From Pyrinomonadaceae bacterium (lineage in GTDB: Bacteria; Acidobacteriota; Blastocatellia; Pyrinomonadales; Pyrinomonadaceae): 30,938 nt of DNA. The notes under the pieces were generated by a model. It saw only the letters and a list, made by a program, of their open reading frames with translations. It was not told the DNA's origin and made no database searches. Within the stretch, counting starts at the first letter, position 1, and each line of letters begins with the position of its first letter. Positions 15,744-23,412 of this stretch are shown here, piece after piece. Made by a program: the position numbers and the translations under genes. The stretch spans positions 1-30,938 of the forward strand of contig JACMMN010000381.1 of the NCBI GenBank assembly GCA_014379075.1, in the 5' to 3' direction.

Positions 15744-15926
15744 TCAGGCGGTGAATTCCTCCGGATTGTTTATCCGGTATTCGATAAAGTCTGCCACGGT
15801 CTCAAAACGTACTTCCCTTGTCAGATCGTTCTTTACCCCGTCGTCTTCGACATGGGTATCCGCATAACAATCGGATTCGACTTCCCCCATCTTAACGGTC
15901 ACTTTAACTTGATACGTTGTCTTCAT
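15744..15926 (-). CDS. Small acidic hypothetical protein
   Basis: The 60-residue product begins with a regular beta-strand pattern (MKTTYQVKVTVKMG), has an acidic middle (CYADTHVEDDGVKND) and ends in an amphipathic helix with FIEYRINNPEEF. No family is recognised. The ATG at 15926 is chosen because the in-frame upstream stretch is untypical. No clear Shine-Dalgarno sequence is present. A strong terminator follows 20 nt after the stop codon, supporting a real transcription unit. Confidence 0.55.
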   Translation of the reverse strand: MKTTYQVKVTVKMGEVESDCYADTHVEDDGVKNDLTREVRFETVADFIEYRINNPEEFTA

Positions 15927-16055
15927 AACAAAATACCGGAACAGCTTGATCTGGTTTATCAACAACAATCGTGCCACGACTCCCTGCCCACAGGTGCTGG
16001 AGTTTATTTACGGATCGACCGGGGACAGTTAGTAAACCGTACACCCCGCATGTAC

Positions 16056-16093
16056 GAAAAAGATGCGTCCGGCTTATGCGGCCGGACGCATCT
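16056..16093 (-). terminator. Rho-independent terminator of the gene at 16128-16334
   Basis: A perfect 13-bp stem (16061-16073 with 16081-16093, AGATGCGTCCGGC type) with a 7-nt loop is followed on the minus strand by TTTTTCG. It lies 35 nt past the stop codon of the small gene. Confidence 0.85.
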
Positions 16094-16127
16094 GTGCAAT
16101 GAACGCTGCTGAAAAGAGACTGATCGC

Positions 16128-16334
16128 CTAAGGGTTGACGGTGACATATGTCGGGTCGCTCGGCTGACCGACGGCAATATTGTTTTTCATCAGGACGGCG
16201 CGCACCAGAATGCGTTCCGGTTCGCCCGGAGCCGCCGGGGTTATCGTGACCTCGACCGGGTTATTCGTTGCGTACGCCGCGTCCAGCCACGCGGTCGTTC
16301 CCTGCCGCTGTATCTGCACCTTGAATGAGGGCAT
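16128..16334 (-). CDS. Small beta-rich hypothetical protein
   Basis: The 68-residue product has alternating hydrophobic strands throughout (MPSFKVQIQRQG, VEVTITPA, RILVRAVLM, TYVTVNP) and looks like a compact all-beta fold resembling a truncated fibronectin-III/Ig sandwich. It has no Cys and no signal peptide. A strong terminator follows, but the Shine-Dalgarno signal is weak (CGGA just before ATG). No family is recognised. Confidence 0.55.
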   Translation of the reverse strand: MPSFKVQIQRQGTTAWLDAAYATNNPVEVTITPAAPGEPERILVRAVLMKNNIAVGQPSDPTYVTVNP

Positions 16335-16440
16335 TCCGAGCCGTGCGACAAACGCTCATCCGTCAGCGAACAAACGCCCGCCGGTCAGCGTTTCTAACTG
16401 GACGGAGGATCGTCGTACGTAAGTTCTGAAGGTCGAAGAC

Positions 16441-16647
16441 CTATTGTGAACGGGAGGCGGAGGATGAATTTGTCGAATTGAGAGACTCGCCGAATTCCTT
16501 CAAGCGGGATTTGAGGACGGATTCGACCTCGTGGAAAAATTGCAGCTCTTCGGGCGTCGTCCGGTAATAGAGGACCGTGAACATTCTTTCCATTTCTATG
16601 TAAACGGACGAGATCAGATCGTTTTTGTCTAGCGGCGACAGTGCCAT
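16441..16647 (-). CDS. Small helical hypothetical protein
   Basis: The 68-residue product is predicted mostly alpha-helical (LDKNDLISSVYIEMERMFTV, then PEELQFFHEVESVLKSRLKEF) with a Ser-rich tail. No signal or membrane segment is present. Two consecutive ATG codons occur (16650 and 16647). The second is chosen because it places the strong GGGGAGG site 7 nt upstream. The family is not recognised. It is one of four small minus-strand genes in a row. Confidence 0.6.
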   Translation of the reverse strand: MALSPLDKNDLISSVYIEMERMFTVLYYRTTPEELQFFHEVESVLKSRLKEFGESLNSTNSSSASRSQ

Positions 16648-16805
16648 CATTCATCCTCCCCATCGACTAAATGACTTTCACCGAAATTGTATCACGCCGA
16701 ATCCAATTAAGTTCTGTATAGCTCCATACAATGGAACATCTGTTAACATACAAACCTAAACGCAGCGTGGGATAGTGGCCGGTACAATGGCGAACGCTCG
16801 CGCTG

Positions 16806-16845
16806 AAACGAATAAAGGGGCCTTGCGTGCCCCTTTATTCGTTTT
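16806..16845 (-). terminator. Long perfect hairpin, terminator of the gene at 16880-17071
   Basis: A 16-bp perfect stem (16806-16821 with 16829-16844, AAACGAATAAAGGGGC type) closes a 7-nt loop. It lies 35 nt past the stop codon of the small minus-strand gene. The A/T-rich outer half supplies the U-rich arm in both directions, and on the plus strand TTTT follows, so it could also stop transcription from the left. Confidence 0.75.
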
Positions 16846-16879
16846 ACCGCTGTATCGCAGAACAAGTTCGCGAGCGGCT

Positions 16880-17071
16880 TTAAACCTGCAGCTTTGCGTA
16901 TTGGCTTTCGCCCTCGGGCGCGAACGGATCGGACGTCTTCGGCATCAGCGATTCGGTGAGGAACGCCTTATTGTCTTCGTAGTATGCCTGGTTGTGGGAC
17001 GCCATATGTGAGAGCAAAAACTCCCCAAGCAGTGCGCCCGTTTCGTCTGGTTCCAATTCGTATAACATCAT
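16880..17071 (-). CDS. Small acidic hypothetical protein
   Basis: The 63-residue product is acidic and mostly helical at first (LEPDETGALLGEFLLSHMASH), with a His/Asn/Tyr-rich centre and a Pro/Ser C-terminal part. The ATG at 17071 is supported by GGGGGAG 6 nt upstream. A long hairpin terminator follows. No transmembrane segment, cysteine or known motif is present, and I do not recognise the family. The good ribosome site and terminator argue that it is real. Confidence 0.6.
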   Translation of the reverse strand: MMLYELEPDETGALLGEFLLSHMASHNQAYYEDNKAFLTESLMPKTSDPFAPEGESQYAKLQV

Positions 17072-17439
17072 AATTTACTCCCCCGGTGTTCGTAGTCTTT
17101 CCAGCGAATTCCTCAAACGTTGATAGAATACACGGCTGAAAGCGTCTTGTCGGTGCACTAACGCACACAGCTTTTCGCCGCCCAACCGCCGCCGATCCGC
17201 ACCCGCCCGAAGCCGTGATGCATTTCCGCTTTGCACGTTTCCGCCCGTTTTGCACCCGGAATCACCGATCCCCGGCGGCGAACGCGAGTCACAGCGATTC
17301 CGCACGCCGGTCATTTACGAAACTTCGTATGGGTGCGGCACCACACAGACCGCCGCATATCTTCCTGTCATAATCTCTCTGACACATCTTCCCGTGCCAA
17401 TTAGAACGTTCGAAGACTTCCACAAAAGGGGACAAATAT
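17072..17439. other. 368-nt gap without a convincing gene
   Basis: The gap is upstream of both the small minus-strand gene and the plus-strand receiver. Open frames here have low-complexity Arg/Gly/Pro composition and look like chance. The end of one minus-strand frame (about 17075-17160, encoding DAFSRVFYQRLRNSLERLR and stopping 3 nt before the ATG at 17071) is more protein-like and could be a tiny coupled peptide or a decayed gene end. Short dyads such as CGAAactTTCG occur, but I see no RNA I can name. Confidence 0.4.
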
Positions 17440-17853
17440 ATGAATACTAAGCGCATACTGTGTGTTGAAGATGATGAGGACTCGTGCGAGATGCTGAACG
17501 TCCTGCTGTCGCTGGCGGATGACAGCTACTCCGTCACGGGCGTGCACGACGCGGAACGGGCGATGGAACTGATCGCCATTGAATCTTTTGACCTGTACGT
17601 GGTCGATATATGGCTCCCGAAGATCGACGGGCTGGAGCTCAGCAGATGGATAAGGCGAACGGGCTCCGTCAAACCGATAGTGTTCTTCACCGCGATCGCA
17701 AAGGATTCCGACCGGGCGAATGCGATGAATGCCGGTGCGGATGCGTTCCTTATCAAACCCAACGACCTCGATCGACTGGTGCCGACCGTCGAACGCTTAT
17801 TGACAGAGAGCCGAATGTCCGCGGCGAATACGCAGCAGACAACGACGGCCTGA
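17440..17853 (+). CDS. Stand-alone response regulator receiver
   Basis: The 137-residue protein is a single receiver domain (about 4-122) with the acidic pocket Glu10, Asp11, Asp12, the phospho-acceptor Asp56 in VVDIWLP, the switch Thr84 and the conserved Lys106 in LIKP. There is no output domain. The last 15 residues are a Ser/Thr/Gln-rich tail. CheY/Spo0F-like proteins of this kind relay phosphate or bind a partner directly. The AAAGGGG site 7-8 nt before the ATG supports the start. No kinase is adjacent; the closest is at 11167-12930. Confidence 0.88.
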   Translation: MNTKRILCVEDDEDSCEMLNVLLSLADDSYSVTGVHDAERAMELIAIESFDLYVVDIWLPKIDGLELSRWIRRTGSVKPIVFFTAIAKDSDRANAMNAGADAFLIKPNDLDRLVPTVERLLTESRMSAANTQQTTTA

Positions 17854-17944
17854 GTAGTTTTTCACGCCAGCTTCCTCATTCCGGGAAAAAAAGCAGATCA
17901 ATCCGGCAGCACACCTTAAAGACACTTACCATTTACGAATTTTG

Positions 17945-17990
17945 TTGGCTAATCGTGCGAAAGGGCATATACTTTCAGGACAAATTGTCC
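17945..17990 (+). promoter_or_regulatory. Promoter with palindromic operator at the start site
   Basis: TTGGCT (17945-17950) and TATACT (17968-17973) are 17 nt apart. GGACAA-A-TTGTCC (17978-17990) is a perfect dyad around one base, lying exactly where transcription should begin. This is a classic position for a repressor site. The target is the secreted beta-helix protein starting at 18025. Confidence 0.5.
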
Positions 17991-18024
17991 GATCTATCAA
18001 AACTTGTCTTTACTTGGGGGAAAC

Positions 18025-20073
18025 ATGAACCGATACCTTTGCCTGATCTCGCTCGCCATTTGCCTCGGGACGCTCAACATCTCAGTGTCCGCACAGACCG
18101 ACCCGGCACCTTTCGACCTTTCCACGGGGAATTTCACCTTCACCGGCTTCGCCGCCGGCACAACGACGACATATCCCGCAAATATGCAGGGACATTCGTT
18201 TGCCGCCGAACCGGATACCACAAATCTTAGCGCCGCGCCGAACGCCGACCGCATCCTCGTCGCGAGCAGCGTTGCAATAGCGACCGGCAGCATCAGAAAT
18301 GAGGTCGCAAACGGCATCAGCCTGCTCAACAGCGCCTCAAATAATATCGGAGCCGTCACGGTTGGCCTGAATACGACCGGCCGTCTGAATATCACGCTGA
18401 ACTTTACGGCGCAGCAGTTGAACGACACTATTACACGGATCAACGGCATGCGTGCGCAATTCCGTGTAGGAACATCGGGGACATTCACGGATGTTGCGGG
18501 GACGGAATATCTCTCGCTGTTGAGCGGCACGGCAGGAGCAACGAATTTCAGCGGTTTTACTTTGCCCGCGGCCGCGAATAATCAGCCGGTCGTCCAGGTG
18601 CGGTGGATCTATTACAACGTGAGTGGAATCGGTGCTCGTGACCGCATCCGGCTGGACGATATTACGATACAAAGTTCACCCGCCGCATTCTCGGTCAACT
18701 CGGTCCTAGACCTAAATGACGCGGCCGTCGGTGACGGTTCCTGTGACGCCGGAGCCGGTGTCTGCACACTGCGGGCCGCGGTCCAGGAGTCGAACGTCAC
18801 TTCCGGCGGACAAACGATCACCTTCGATCCGCTGTTGTTCTCCGTTCCGCAGACGATCATCCTGACACTGGGCACGGAGATAACGATCAGCTCGGACGTG
18901 ACGATAAGCGGCCCCGCGGCTAACCTTTTGACGGTCGACGGCGGGCCCGGGAACAGCCGCATATTCTCCGTTAACGGGATCGTCGCGACGATCGCCGGAA
19001 TGACCATAACGGGCGGCGGCGGCCTGGGTGCCCTGTCCAGCGGCAATGGCGGTGCGATCTTTGCGAACGGCGGCACGCTCGTCCTCAACGCTGTTCACGT
19101 CACCGGAAACACGTCGGTTACGAACTTCGGCGGAGGCTTGTACTACTTCGGCGGGATCAATAACCAGATAAACAATTCGACGATCTCGAACAATACGTCA
19201 GGCGGAACGTGCGGCGGCTTCGTTATCGAGATCGGCGGGCTGACCGTCACCAACTCGACGATCTCCGGCAACTCCGCAACCCTCGGCGGCGCGGGTTTCT
19301 GCAACAACTTCTTCAGCACAACGACCCTTCGCAACTCGACCATAACCGCCAACACGGCCGGCGGCGGAGCAAGCGGCGGCGGAATCTCCACCGACAGCTC
19401 GCTGAACCTCGGCAGCACGATCGTCGCCGGCAATACGGCGGGGACCAATGCCGATATCAACTTTACGGCCGGAACCGTAACCACCGCGGGCTACAACCTG
19501 ATCGGCGACAATTCCAGCGTCGCGGCGGTCTTTCCACCGGGAAACCCGAACATCAACAACGATATCGCGGGTACCAATGCGATACCGGTAAATCCTCTGC
19601 TGGCGCCGCTTGCCAATTACGGCGGGCCGACGCCAACGCACGCCCTGGAGATATTTCCCGTCAGCCCTGCGATCGACAAAGGGTTGGCGTTCGGAGCTAC
19701 AACGGATCAGCGCGGCTTCGGAAGGACGTTCGACGACACGAACATCGCTCCGGCGCCGGGCGGCGATAACACCGATATCGGCGCCTACGAACGTTTGTCG
19801 CCGACGGCCGCGGACACGTCGCTCGGCGGACGGGTCGTGACCGCCGACGGACGCGGGATACGCAATGCCGCGGTCATAATTTCAGGCGGAAACCTGCCGG
19901 AAAGCCGCCGCGTACTGACCGGATCGTTCGGCTATTACCGGTTCGACGCCCTGGAGGCGGGCGAAACCTACGTGCTCAGCGTCGGTTCGAAGCGATATAC
20001 GTTTTCAGTGCCGGCCCGTACCGTCACGCTCAACGACGAACTGAGCAACGTCGATTTCACCGCACTGCCGTAG
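18025..20073 (+). CDS. Secreted CSLREA/beta-helix surface protein
   Basis: The 682-residue protein starts with a Sec signal peptide (about 1-24). A beta-sandwich module follows (about 25-222, ending ARDRIRLDDITI). At about 227-270 comes a CSLREA-type segment (SVLDLNDAAVGDGSCD ... VCTLRAAVQESN). Residues 270-580 form a right-handed parallel beta-helix rich in Asn/Gly/Thr/Ser repeats (NSTISNNTS, NSTISGNSA, NSTITANTA), ending in DIGAYE. The last 85 residues are a carboxypeptidase-regulatory-like domain (LGGRVVTADGRGIRNAAVII). It is probably cell-surface or extracellular, possibly in adhesion or carbohydrate binding. The ATG at 18025 follows GGGGGA; an upstream in-frame TTG is less likely. No membrane anchor is seen. 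Confidence 0.85.
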   Translation: MNRYLCLISLAICLGTLNISVSAQTDPAPFDLSTGNFTFTGFAAGTTTTYPANMQGHSFAAEPDTTNLSAAPNADRILVASSVAIATGSIRNEVANGISLLNSASNNIGAVTVGLNTTGRLNITLNFTAQQLNDTITRINGMRAQFRVGTSGTFTDVAGTEYLSLLSGTAGATNFSGFTLPAAANNQPVVQVRWIYYNVSGIGARDRIRLDDITIQSSPAAFSVNSVLDLNDAAVGDGSCDAGAGVCTLRAAVQESNVTSGGQTITFDPLLFSVPQTIILTLGTEITISSDVTISGPAANLLTVDGGPGNSRIFSVNGIVATIAGMTITGGGGLGALSSGNGGAIFANGGTLVLNAVHVTGNTSVTNFGGGLYYFGGINNQINNSTISNNTSGGTCGGFVIEIGGLTVTNSTISGNSATLGGAGFCNNFFSTTTLRNSTITANTAGGGASGGGISTDSSLNLGSTIVAGNTAGTNADINFTAGTVTTAGYNLIGDNSSVAAVFPPGNPNINNDIAGTNAIPVNPLLAPLANYGGPTPTHALEIFPVSPAIDKGLAFGATTDQRGFGRTFDDTNIAPAPGGDNTDIGAYERLSPTAADTSLGGRVVTADGRGIRNAAVIISGGNLPESRRVLTGSFGYYRFDALEAGETYVLSVGSKRYTFSVPARTVTLNDELSNVDFTALP

Positions 20074-20082
20074 GCCCGCGGC

Positions 20083-20176
20083 CGAAACGCGAACTGAGAC
20101 GAGCGTGCAAATAACTGCGAAAGCTCGATGAGTGTGTGATATTCCGTTTGGAATATGCACGCTCATTCGCGTTTCG
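20083..20176. repeat. Nested inverted-repeat element (94 nt)
   Basis: Three dyads nest inside each other. The outer arms are CGAAACGCGAA (20083-20093) and TTCGCGTTTCG (20166-20176), 11 bp. The next are GAGCGTGCA (20101-20109) and TGCACGCTC (20156-20164), 9 bp. The inner hairpin is ATATTCC (20139-20145) with GGAATAT (20150-20156) and a 4-nt loop. It lies between the stop codon of the beta-helix gene and the S10 peptidase. No U-tract follows, so it is not an ordinary terminator; a structured RNA, mRNA-stability element or mobile palindromic repeat is possible. Confidence 0.6.
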
Positions 20177-20254
20177 TCATGTGCGCTCCGCAAAACGCAC
20201 GTGTTGTGCTACTCTTTCAAAGCTTTCCATAAATAAAACTCAAAGGAATATAAT

Positions 20255-21769
20255 ATGCTCGCAACGATCTTTCTGCCGCTCTTTCTGTTTTTTCAGACAC
20301 CATCCGTGACGCCCGTCCGCCCGGACACGCCAAAGCCGGCCGAGGCCGCGACGCAGAAGGATGAGCCGCCGACCATCACCAAACATACGATGAACATTGG
20401 TTCGCGGACATTGAAATATACCGTCTCGACGGGCTTCATGCCCATCAGAAACGAACGCACGGGCGACGTTGAAGCGAAGATCTTTTACATGGCATACACA
20501 TTGGACGGCGTGAACGACCCGAAGACGCGTCCGCTGATGTTCTCTTTCAACGGCGGGCCGGGATCGGCGTCGGTGTGGCTGCACCTCGGTGCACTCGGGC
20601 CGAAACGCGTAAAGATGCTCGACGACGGATTGATGCCGCCGCCGCCGTATGAGATGGTGAACAACGATTCGACCTGGCTCGACCAGACGGACATGGTGTT
20701 TATCGATCCGGTCGGCACGGGTTATTCGCGGGCGACGAAGCCGGAGTTTGCACCGAAGTTCTTTGGCGTGAGCGGCGATATCGAATCGGTCGGCGAAACG
20801 ATCCGAATGTATCTCGGACGCTCGGAGCGATGGTCCTCACCGCTGTTTCTCGTCGGCGAAAGCTACGGTACGACACGCGCCGCCGGGCTTTCGAATTGGC
20901 TTTTCGATCACGGCATCGGGCTCAACGGCATCTGCCTCGTCTCAACCGTTCTGAACTTCCAATCAATTCGGTTTGCCGACAGCAACGACCTGCCGCTCGT
21001 GCTCATCTTCCCGTCGTACGCTTCGACAGCGTGGTATCACAAAAAACTCTCGCCCGAATGGCAAAGCAAACCGCTACGAGACGTTTTACAAGCGGCCGAA
21101 AATTTCGCCGTTAACGAATATGCCCCGGCGATGCTAAAGATCGACCGTCTCTCAGCAGCAGAGAAGCAGAATTTGGTTGACAAATTCAGCGCACTTTCCG
21201 GTTTGTCGAAAACCTTCGTCGAGAATAATAATTTCCGCGTCGATCTGGATGAATTCAACAAGGAACTCCTGCGCGACCGCCGCCGCACGACCGGACGCCT
21301 GGACAGCCGTTTTCTCGGCTACGATAAGGATTCGGCGTCCGAAGGCACCGATACCGATCCGAGTATGAACGCGATCCGCACGCCGTACACGGCGGCATTC
21401 AACGATTACGTCCGACGCGACCTTGGCTATAAAACGGACACGGAATACTTTATCTTGGGCGGCGGGATCACGTCGCCATGGAATTGGGGGGCGAACAACG
21501 TCTACGCCGACACAAGCGGATCGCTGGCGGCAGCAATGCGGAAAAATCCTTATATGAAAATATTCGTAGCGAGCGGCTATTACGATATGGCGACGCCGTA
21601 TTTCGCCGCGGAATACACGATCTCCGCAATGAATCTCGACCCGCAACTGCGCAGGAATATCTCGGTTTCATACTACGAAGCCGGGCATATGATGTACATT
21701 GAGAAAAATTCGCTGGTGAAATTGAAATCGGACGTGACGGCGTTTATGCAGGACGCGTTGCGGAAGTAA
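20255..21769 (+). CDS. Secreted S10-family serine carboxypeptidase
   Basis: The 504-residue protein has a short hydrophobic signal (about 1-14, then a Pro/Thr-rich linker to residue 40). The alpha/beta-hydrolase core carries NGGPGSASVWLHLGALGP (oxyanion region, about 99-116), GTGYSR, the nucleophile in GESYGTTRAAG (Ser about 203), an acid candidate in VASGYYDMATP, and the catalytic His in EAGHMMY near the C-terminus. These are the S10 landmarks, and the length is typical. The enzyme removes C-terminal residues from peptides and is likely periplasmic or secreted. AAAGGA 9 nt before the ATG supports the start. It has no visible operon partner. Confidence 0.9.
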   Translation: MLATIFLPLFLFFQTPSVTPVRPDTPKPAEAATQKDEPPTITKHTMNIGSRTLKYTVSTGFMPIRNERTGDVEAKIFYMAYTLDGVNDPKTRPLMFSFNGGPGSASVWLHLGALGPKRVKMLDDGLMPPPPYEMVNNDSTWLDQTDMVFIDPVGTGYSRATKPEFAPKFFGVSGDIESVGETIRMYLGRSERWSSPLFLVGESYGTTRAAGLSNWLFDHGIGLNGICLVSTVLNFQSIRFADSNDLPLVLIFPSYASTAWYHKKLSPEWQSKPLRDVLQAAENFAVNEYAPAMLKIDRLSAAEKQNLVDKFSALSGLSKTFVENNNFRVDLDEFNKELLRDRRRTTGRLDSRFLGYDKDSASEGTDTDPSMNAIRTPYTAAFNDYVRRDLGYKTDTEYFILGGGITSPWNWGANNVYADTSGSLAAAMRKNPYMKIFVASGYYDMATPYFAAEYTISAMNLDPQLRRNISVSYYEAGHMMYIEKNSLVKLKSDVTAFMQDALRK

Positions 21770-21777
21770 ACTTAGAA

Positions 21778-22263
21778 CTAATGCGAGGTTTTTCCGGCGA
21801 TCTGGTTTATCGCGTGCTGCAAAACGGGTTCGATAACTTCGAAACATTCGAGCACGCCATTGGGCGAACCGGGCAAATTAATTATCAGCGTCCGGCCGCG
21901 AATACCACAGATACCGCGTGAGAGCATCGCCATCGGCGTATTTCGTGAAGTCTCGCGCCGCATTGCTTCGGCCAGTCCCGGAGCTTCGCGTTCAATTACT
22001 GACCGCGTGGCTTCGGGCGTGTTGTCTCGTTCGGAGAATCCGGTTCCGCCGGTCGTTATTATAAGGTTCACATCTTCCCTTTCAGTTAGAACGTACAGTG
22101 TATTCCGCAGATCTTCCAGGTCGTCCGAAACAATTAGTTTTTCGACAACTTCCGCGTTTATCGATGTAAGCAGCCCCACCAGCGTATCGCCGGAAATGTC
22201 GTTTTTGTGAACGCGCGTGTCGCTGACGCTCAGGACCAAGGCCTTTATCTGAATATCATTCAT
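21778..22263 (-). CDS. MogA/MoaB-type molybdopterin-binding protein
   Basis: The 161-residue protein is a full-length MogA/MoaB fold: LSVSDTR (11-17), LIITTGGTGFSERDNTPEAT (67-86) and the substrate-loop LPGSPNGVLECFE (130-142) are all conserved. Family members adenylylate molybdopterin before metal insertion. No other molybdenum cofactor gene is close, so it is isolated from its pathway. The ATG at 22263 is chosen because the in-frame upstream stretch is unlike any MogA N-terminus. It follows the EamA transporter gene by 53 nt on the same strand and could be read from the iron operon. Confidence 0.9.
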   Translation of the reverse strand: MNDIQIKALVLSVSDTRVHKNDISGDTLVGLLTSINAEVVEKLIVSDDLEDLRNTLYVLTEREDVNLIITTGGTGFSERDNTPEATRSVIEREAPGLAEAMRRETSRNTPMAMLSRGICGIRGRTLIINLPGSPNGVLECFEVIEPVLQHAINQIAGKTSH

Positions 22264-22316
22264 AAATGTAAATTGCGGCCCGGAACGCGAGCGTGCCCGC
22301 GTTTCCACCCGGACAA

Positions 22317-23204
22317 TTAGGCAACTGTGGATTCGATCTTCTCGATATCCCGCATCCTTTTACTATAAACCACACTCAGCAAAACGCCGAAAACCACCAG
22401 CAGCATTCCCGCCAGCGATTCGGTCGTTTGCATCTCGCCGAAAACGAGCGAACCGATCAGTAAGGCGTATATCAGGCCCGAGTAATTTATGATCGCAACA
22501 CCGGCGACCGCTTCCTTTTGCAGCGCCCGCGTCAGGAAAATCTGACCCAACTGCGAAAATACACCGATCAGGAAAAGCCACAGCCAATCCCAACCCGTCG
22601 GCATCCGCCATTCGAAAAATAAGCTGGTCAATCCGAGTACCGCCCCTACCAACTGGAAATGCAGCACCACCGTCAGCGGGTGTTCCTTGCCGCGCAAGCT
22701 CCGCACGAGATTATAAGCAACGCCCGAACAGAACGCAGAAATTATCCCGATAACCAAATAGAATAACGAAATGCGAGGATCGAAACGCTCTATCAGCAAG
22801 ACACCGGAAAATGCGATGCCGTAAAAAAGCCACTGGAGCGAACGCACTTTTTCACTTAGTATAAAGATCGCAATTATGCTCGTAAATATCGGCGACAAAT
22901 ACTGGATCGTCATCGCCGACGCGAGCGGGATATTTTGAACGGTCGTGAAAAATAGATAAAGGGCCGTGGTGCCGAAAAGCCCGCGGAGGAGCAATATTGT
23001 GCGGTTCGATCCGCGCCAGTCGGCTTTGGCCCGGTGAATTCCAATAAAGCAGAAAACCGTCGCGACAGAGCAGCGGAAGAATACGACCTCCATCGCCGGG
23101 ATGTGCGAAACCTGCTTTACAAATACGTTGGCAAGAGCAAACGCGAGCGTCGACAAAAACATTGCACGAACGCCTTCTGTCAAAAATGTCTGCTCTCTGA
23201 TCAA
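22317..23204 (-). CDS. EamA/DMT-family transporter
   Basis: The protein (about 295 residues) has ten hydrophobic segments in two similar halves, as in EamA (RhaT-like) exporters. The first half contains AFALANVFVKQVSHIPAMEV and RGLFGTTALYLFF, the second GAVLGLTSLFFEW and SLVFGEMQTTESLAGMLLV. The substrate is unknown, usually a metabolite. The start is uncertain: a TTG at 23204 overlaps the TGA of the upstream Cys-rich gene, and gives the usual 13-15 residues before helix 1, whereas an ATG at 23162 is shorter. The frame is open further upstream to 23384, but that part is the antiphase reading of the Cys-rich gene and is not counted. Confidence 0.85.
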   Translation of the reverse strand: MIREQTFLTEGVRAMFLSTLAFALANVFVKQVSHIPAMEVVFFRCSVATVFCFIGIHRAKADWRGSNRTILLLRGLFGTTALYLFFTTVQNIPLASAMTIQYLSPIFTSIIAIFILSEKVRSLQWLFYGIAFSGVLLIERFDPRISLFYLVIGIISAFCSGVAYNLVRSLRGKEHPLTVVLHFQLVGAVLGLTSLFFEWRMPTGWDWLWLFLIGVFSQLGQIFLTRALQKEAVAGVAIINYSGLIYALLIGSLVFGEMQTTESLAGMLLVVFGVLLSVVYSKRMRDIEKIESTVA

Positions 23205-23362
23205 TGAACGGGGTGGGTATTTTTTGATTTGGGACCGCAGCCGCAATCGCTCGCGCAGCCGGATTTTGGTGAAAAAGATCTGGTTTTTCTCCAGAGCATG
23301 TTCCCGACGTAGGCTAAAGCTCCGAGAATGATTAAAACTGCCGCAATATCTTGAAAAGTCAT
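23201..23362 (-). CDS. FeoB-associated Cys-rich membrane protein
   Basis: A 53-residue frame starts at an ATG at 23362 and ends with TGA at 23203-23201. It has one N-terminal transmembrane helix (MTFQDIAAVLIILGALAYVG), a basic stop-transfer patch (WRKTRSF) and a short cysteine cluster (GCASDCGCGP). This is the layout of FeoB-associated Cys-rich membrane proteins, which sit directly after feoB. Here FeoB ends 51 nt upstream, which confirms the assignment. The cysteines may bind Fe2+ or another metal near the FeoB pore; the mechanism is not established. The gene overlaps in another frame the region upstream of the EamA gene. Confidence 0.85.
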   Translation of the reverse strand: MTFQDIAAVLIILGALAYVGNMLWRKTRSFSPKSGCASDCGCGPKSKNTHPVH

Positions 23363-23371
23363 ATTGGTGAA

Positions 23372-23409
23372 GTGTCAGTAGCACCTGAGCAGCCGACTGT
23401 GCCTGACAC
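23372..23409. repeat. REP-like inverted repeat between feoB and the Cys-rich gene
   Basis: GTGTCAG (23372-23378) pairs with CTGACAC (23403-23409), and GCAC (23381-23384) with GTGC (23399-23402), across a TA bulge, leaving a 14-nt loop. The 38-nt hairpin fills the gap between the FeoB stop and the small gene. The GTGTCAGGCAC arm resembles palindromic repeats seen near REP-associated transposases in other bacteria. No second copy is visible in this window. Confidence 0.45.
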
Positions 23410-23412
23410 CAT

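Noticed and set aside
15695..16845. Integron gene-cassette array
   Set aside because: The hairpins between the small genes are perfect stems with 7-9-nt loops and T-runs, as terminators have. No bulged attC-like structure, GTTRRRY core site or integrase gene is seen.
17075..17314. 79-codon minus-strand frame ending 3 nt before a small gene
   Set aside because: Only the last 25 or so codons look protein-like. The start region is low-complexity and has no ribosome site, so I mention it only in the gap description.
11167..17853. Two-component pair of the kinase at 11167 with the receiver at 17440
   Set aside because: They are more than 4 kb apart with unrelated genes and a minus-strand block between them. 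Partnership cannot be inferred from position.
23205..23384. N-terminal extension of the EamA transporter
   Set aside because: This part is Arg/Ser-rich, unlike EamA N-termini, and is the out-of-phase reading of the Cys-rich FeoB partner gene.
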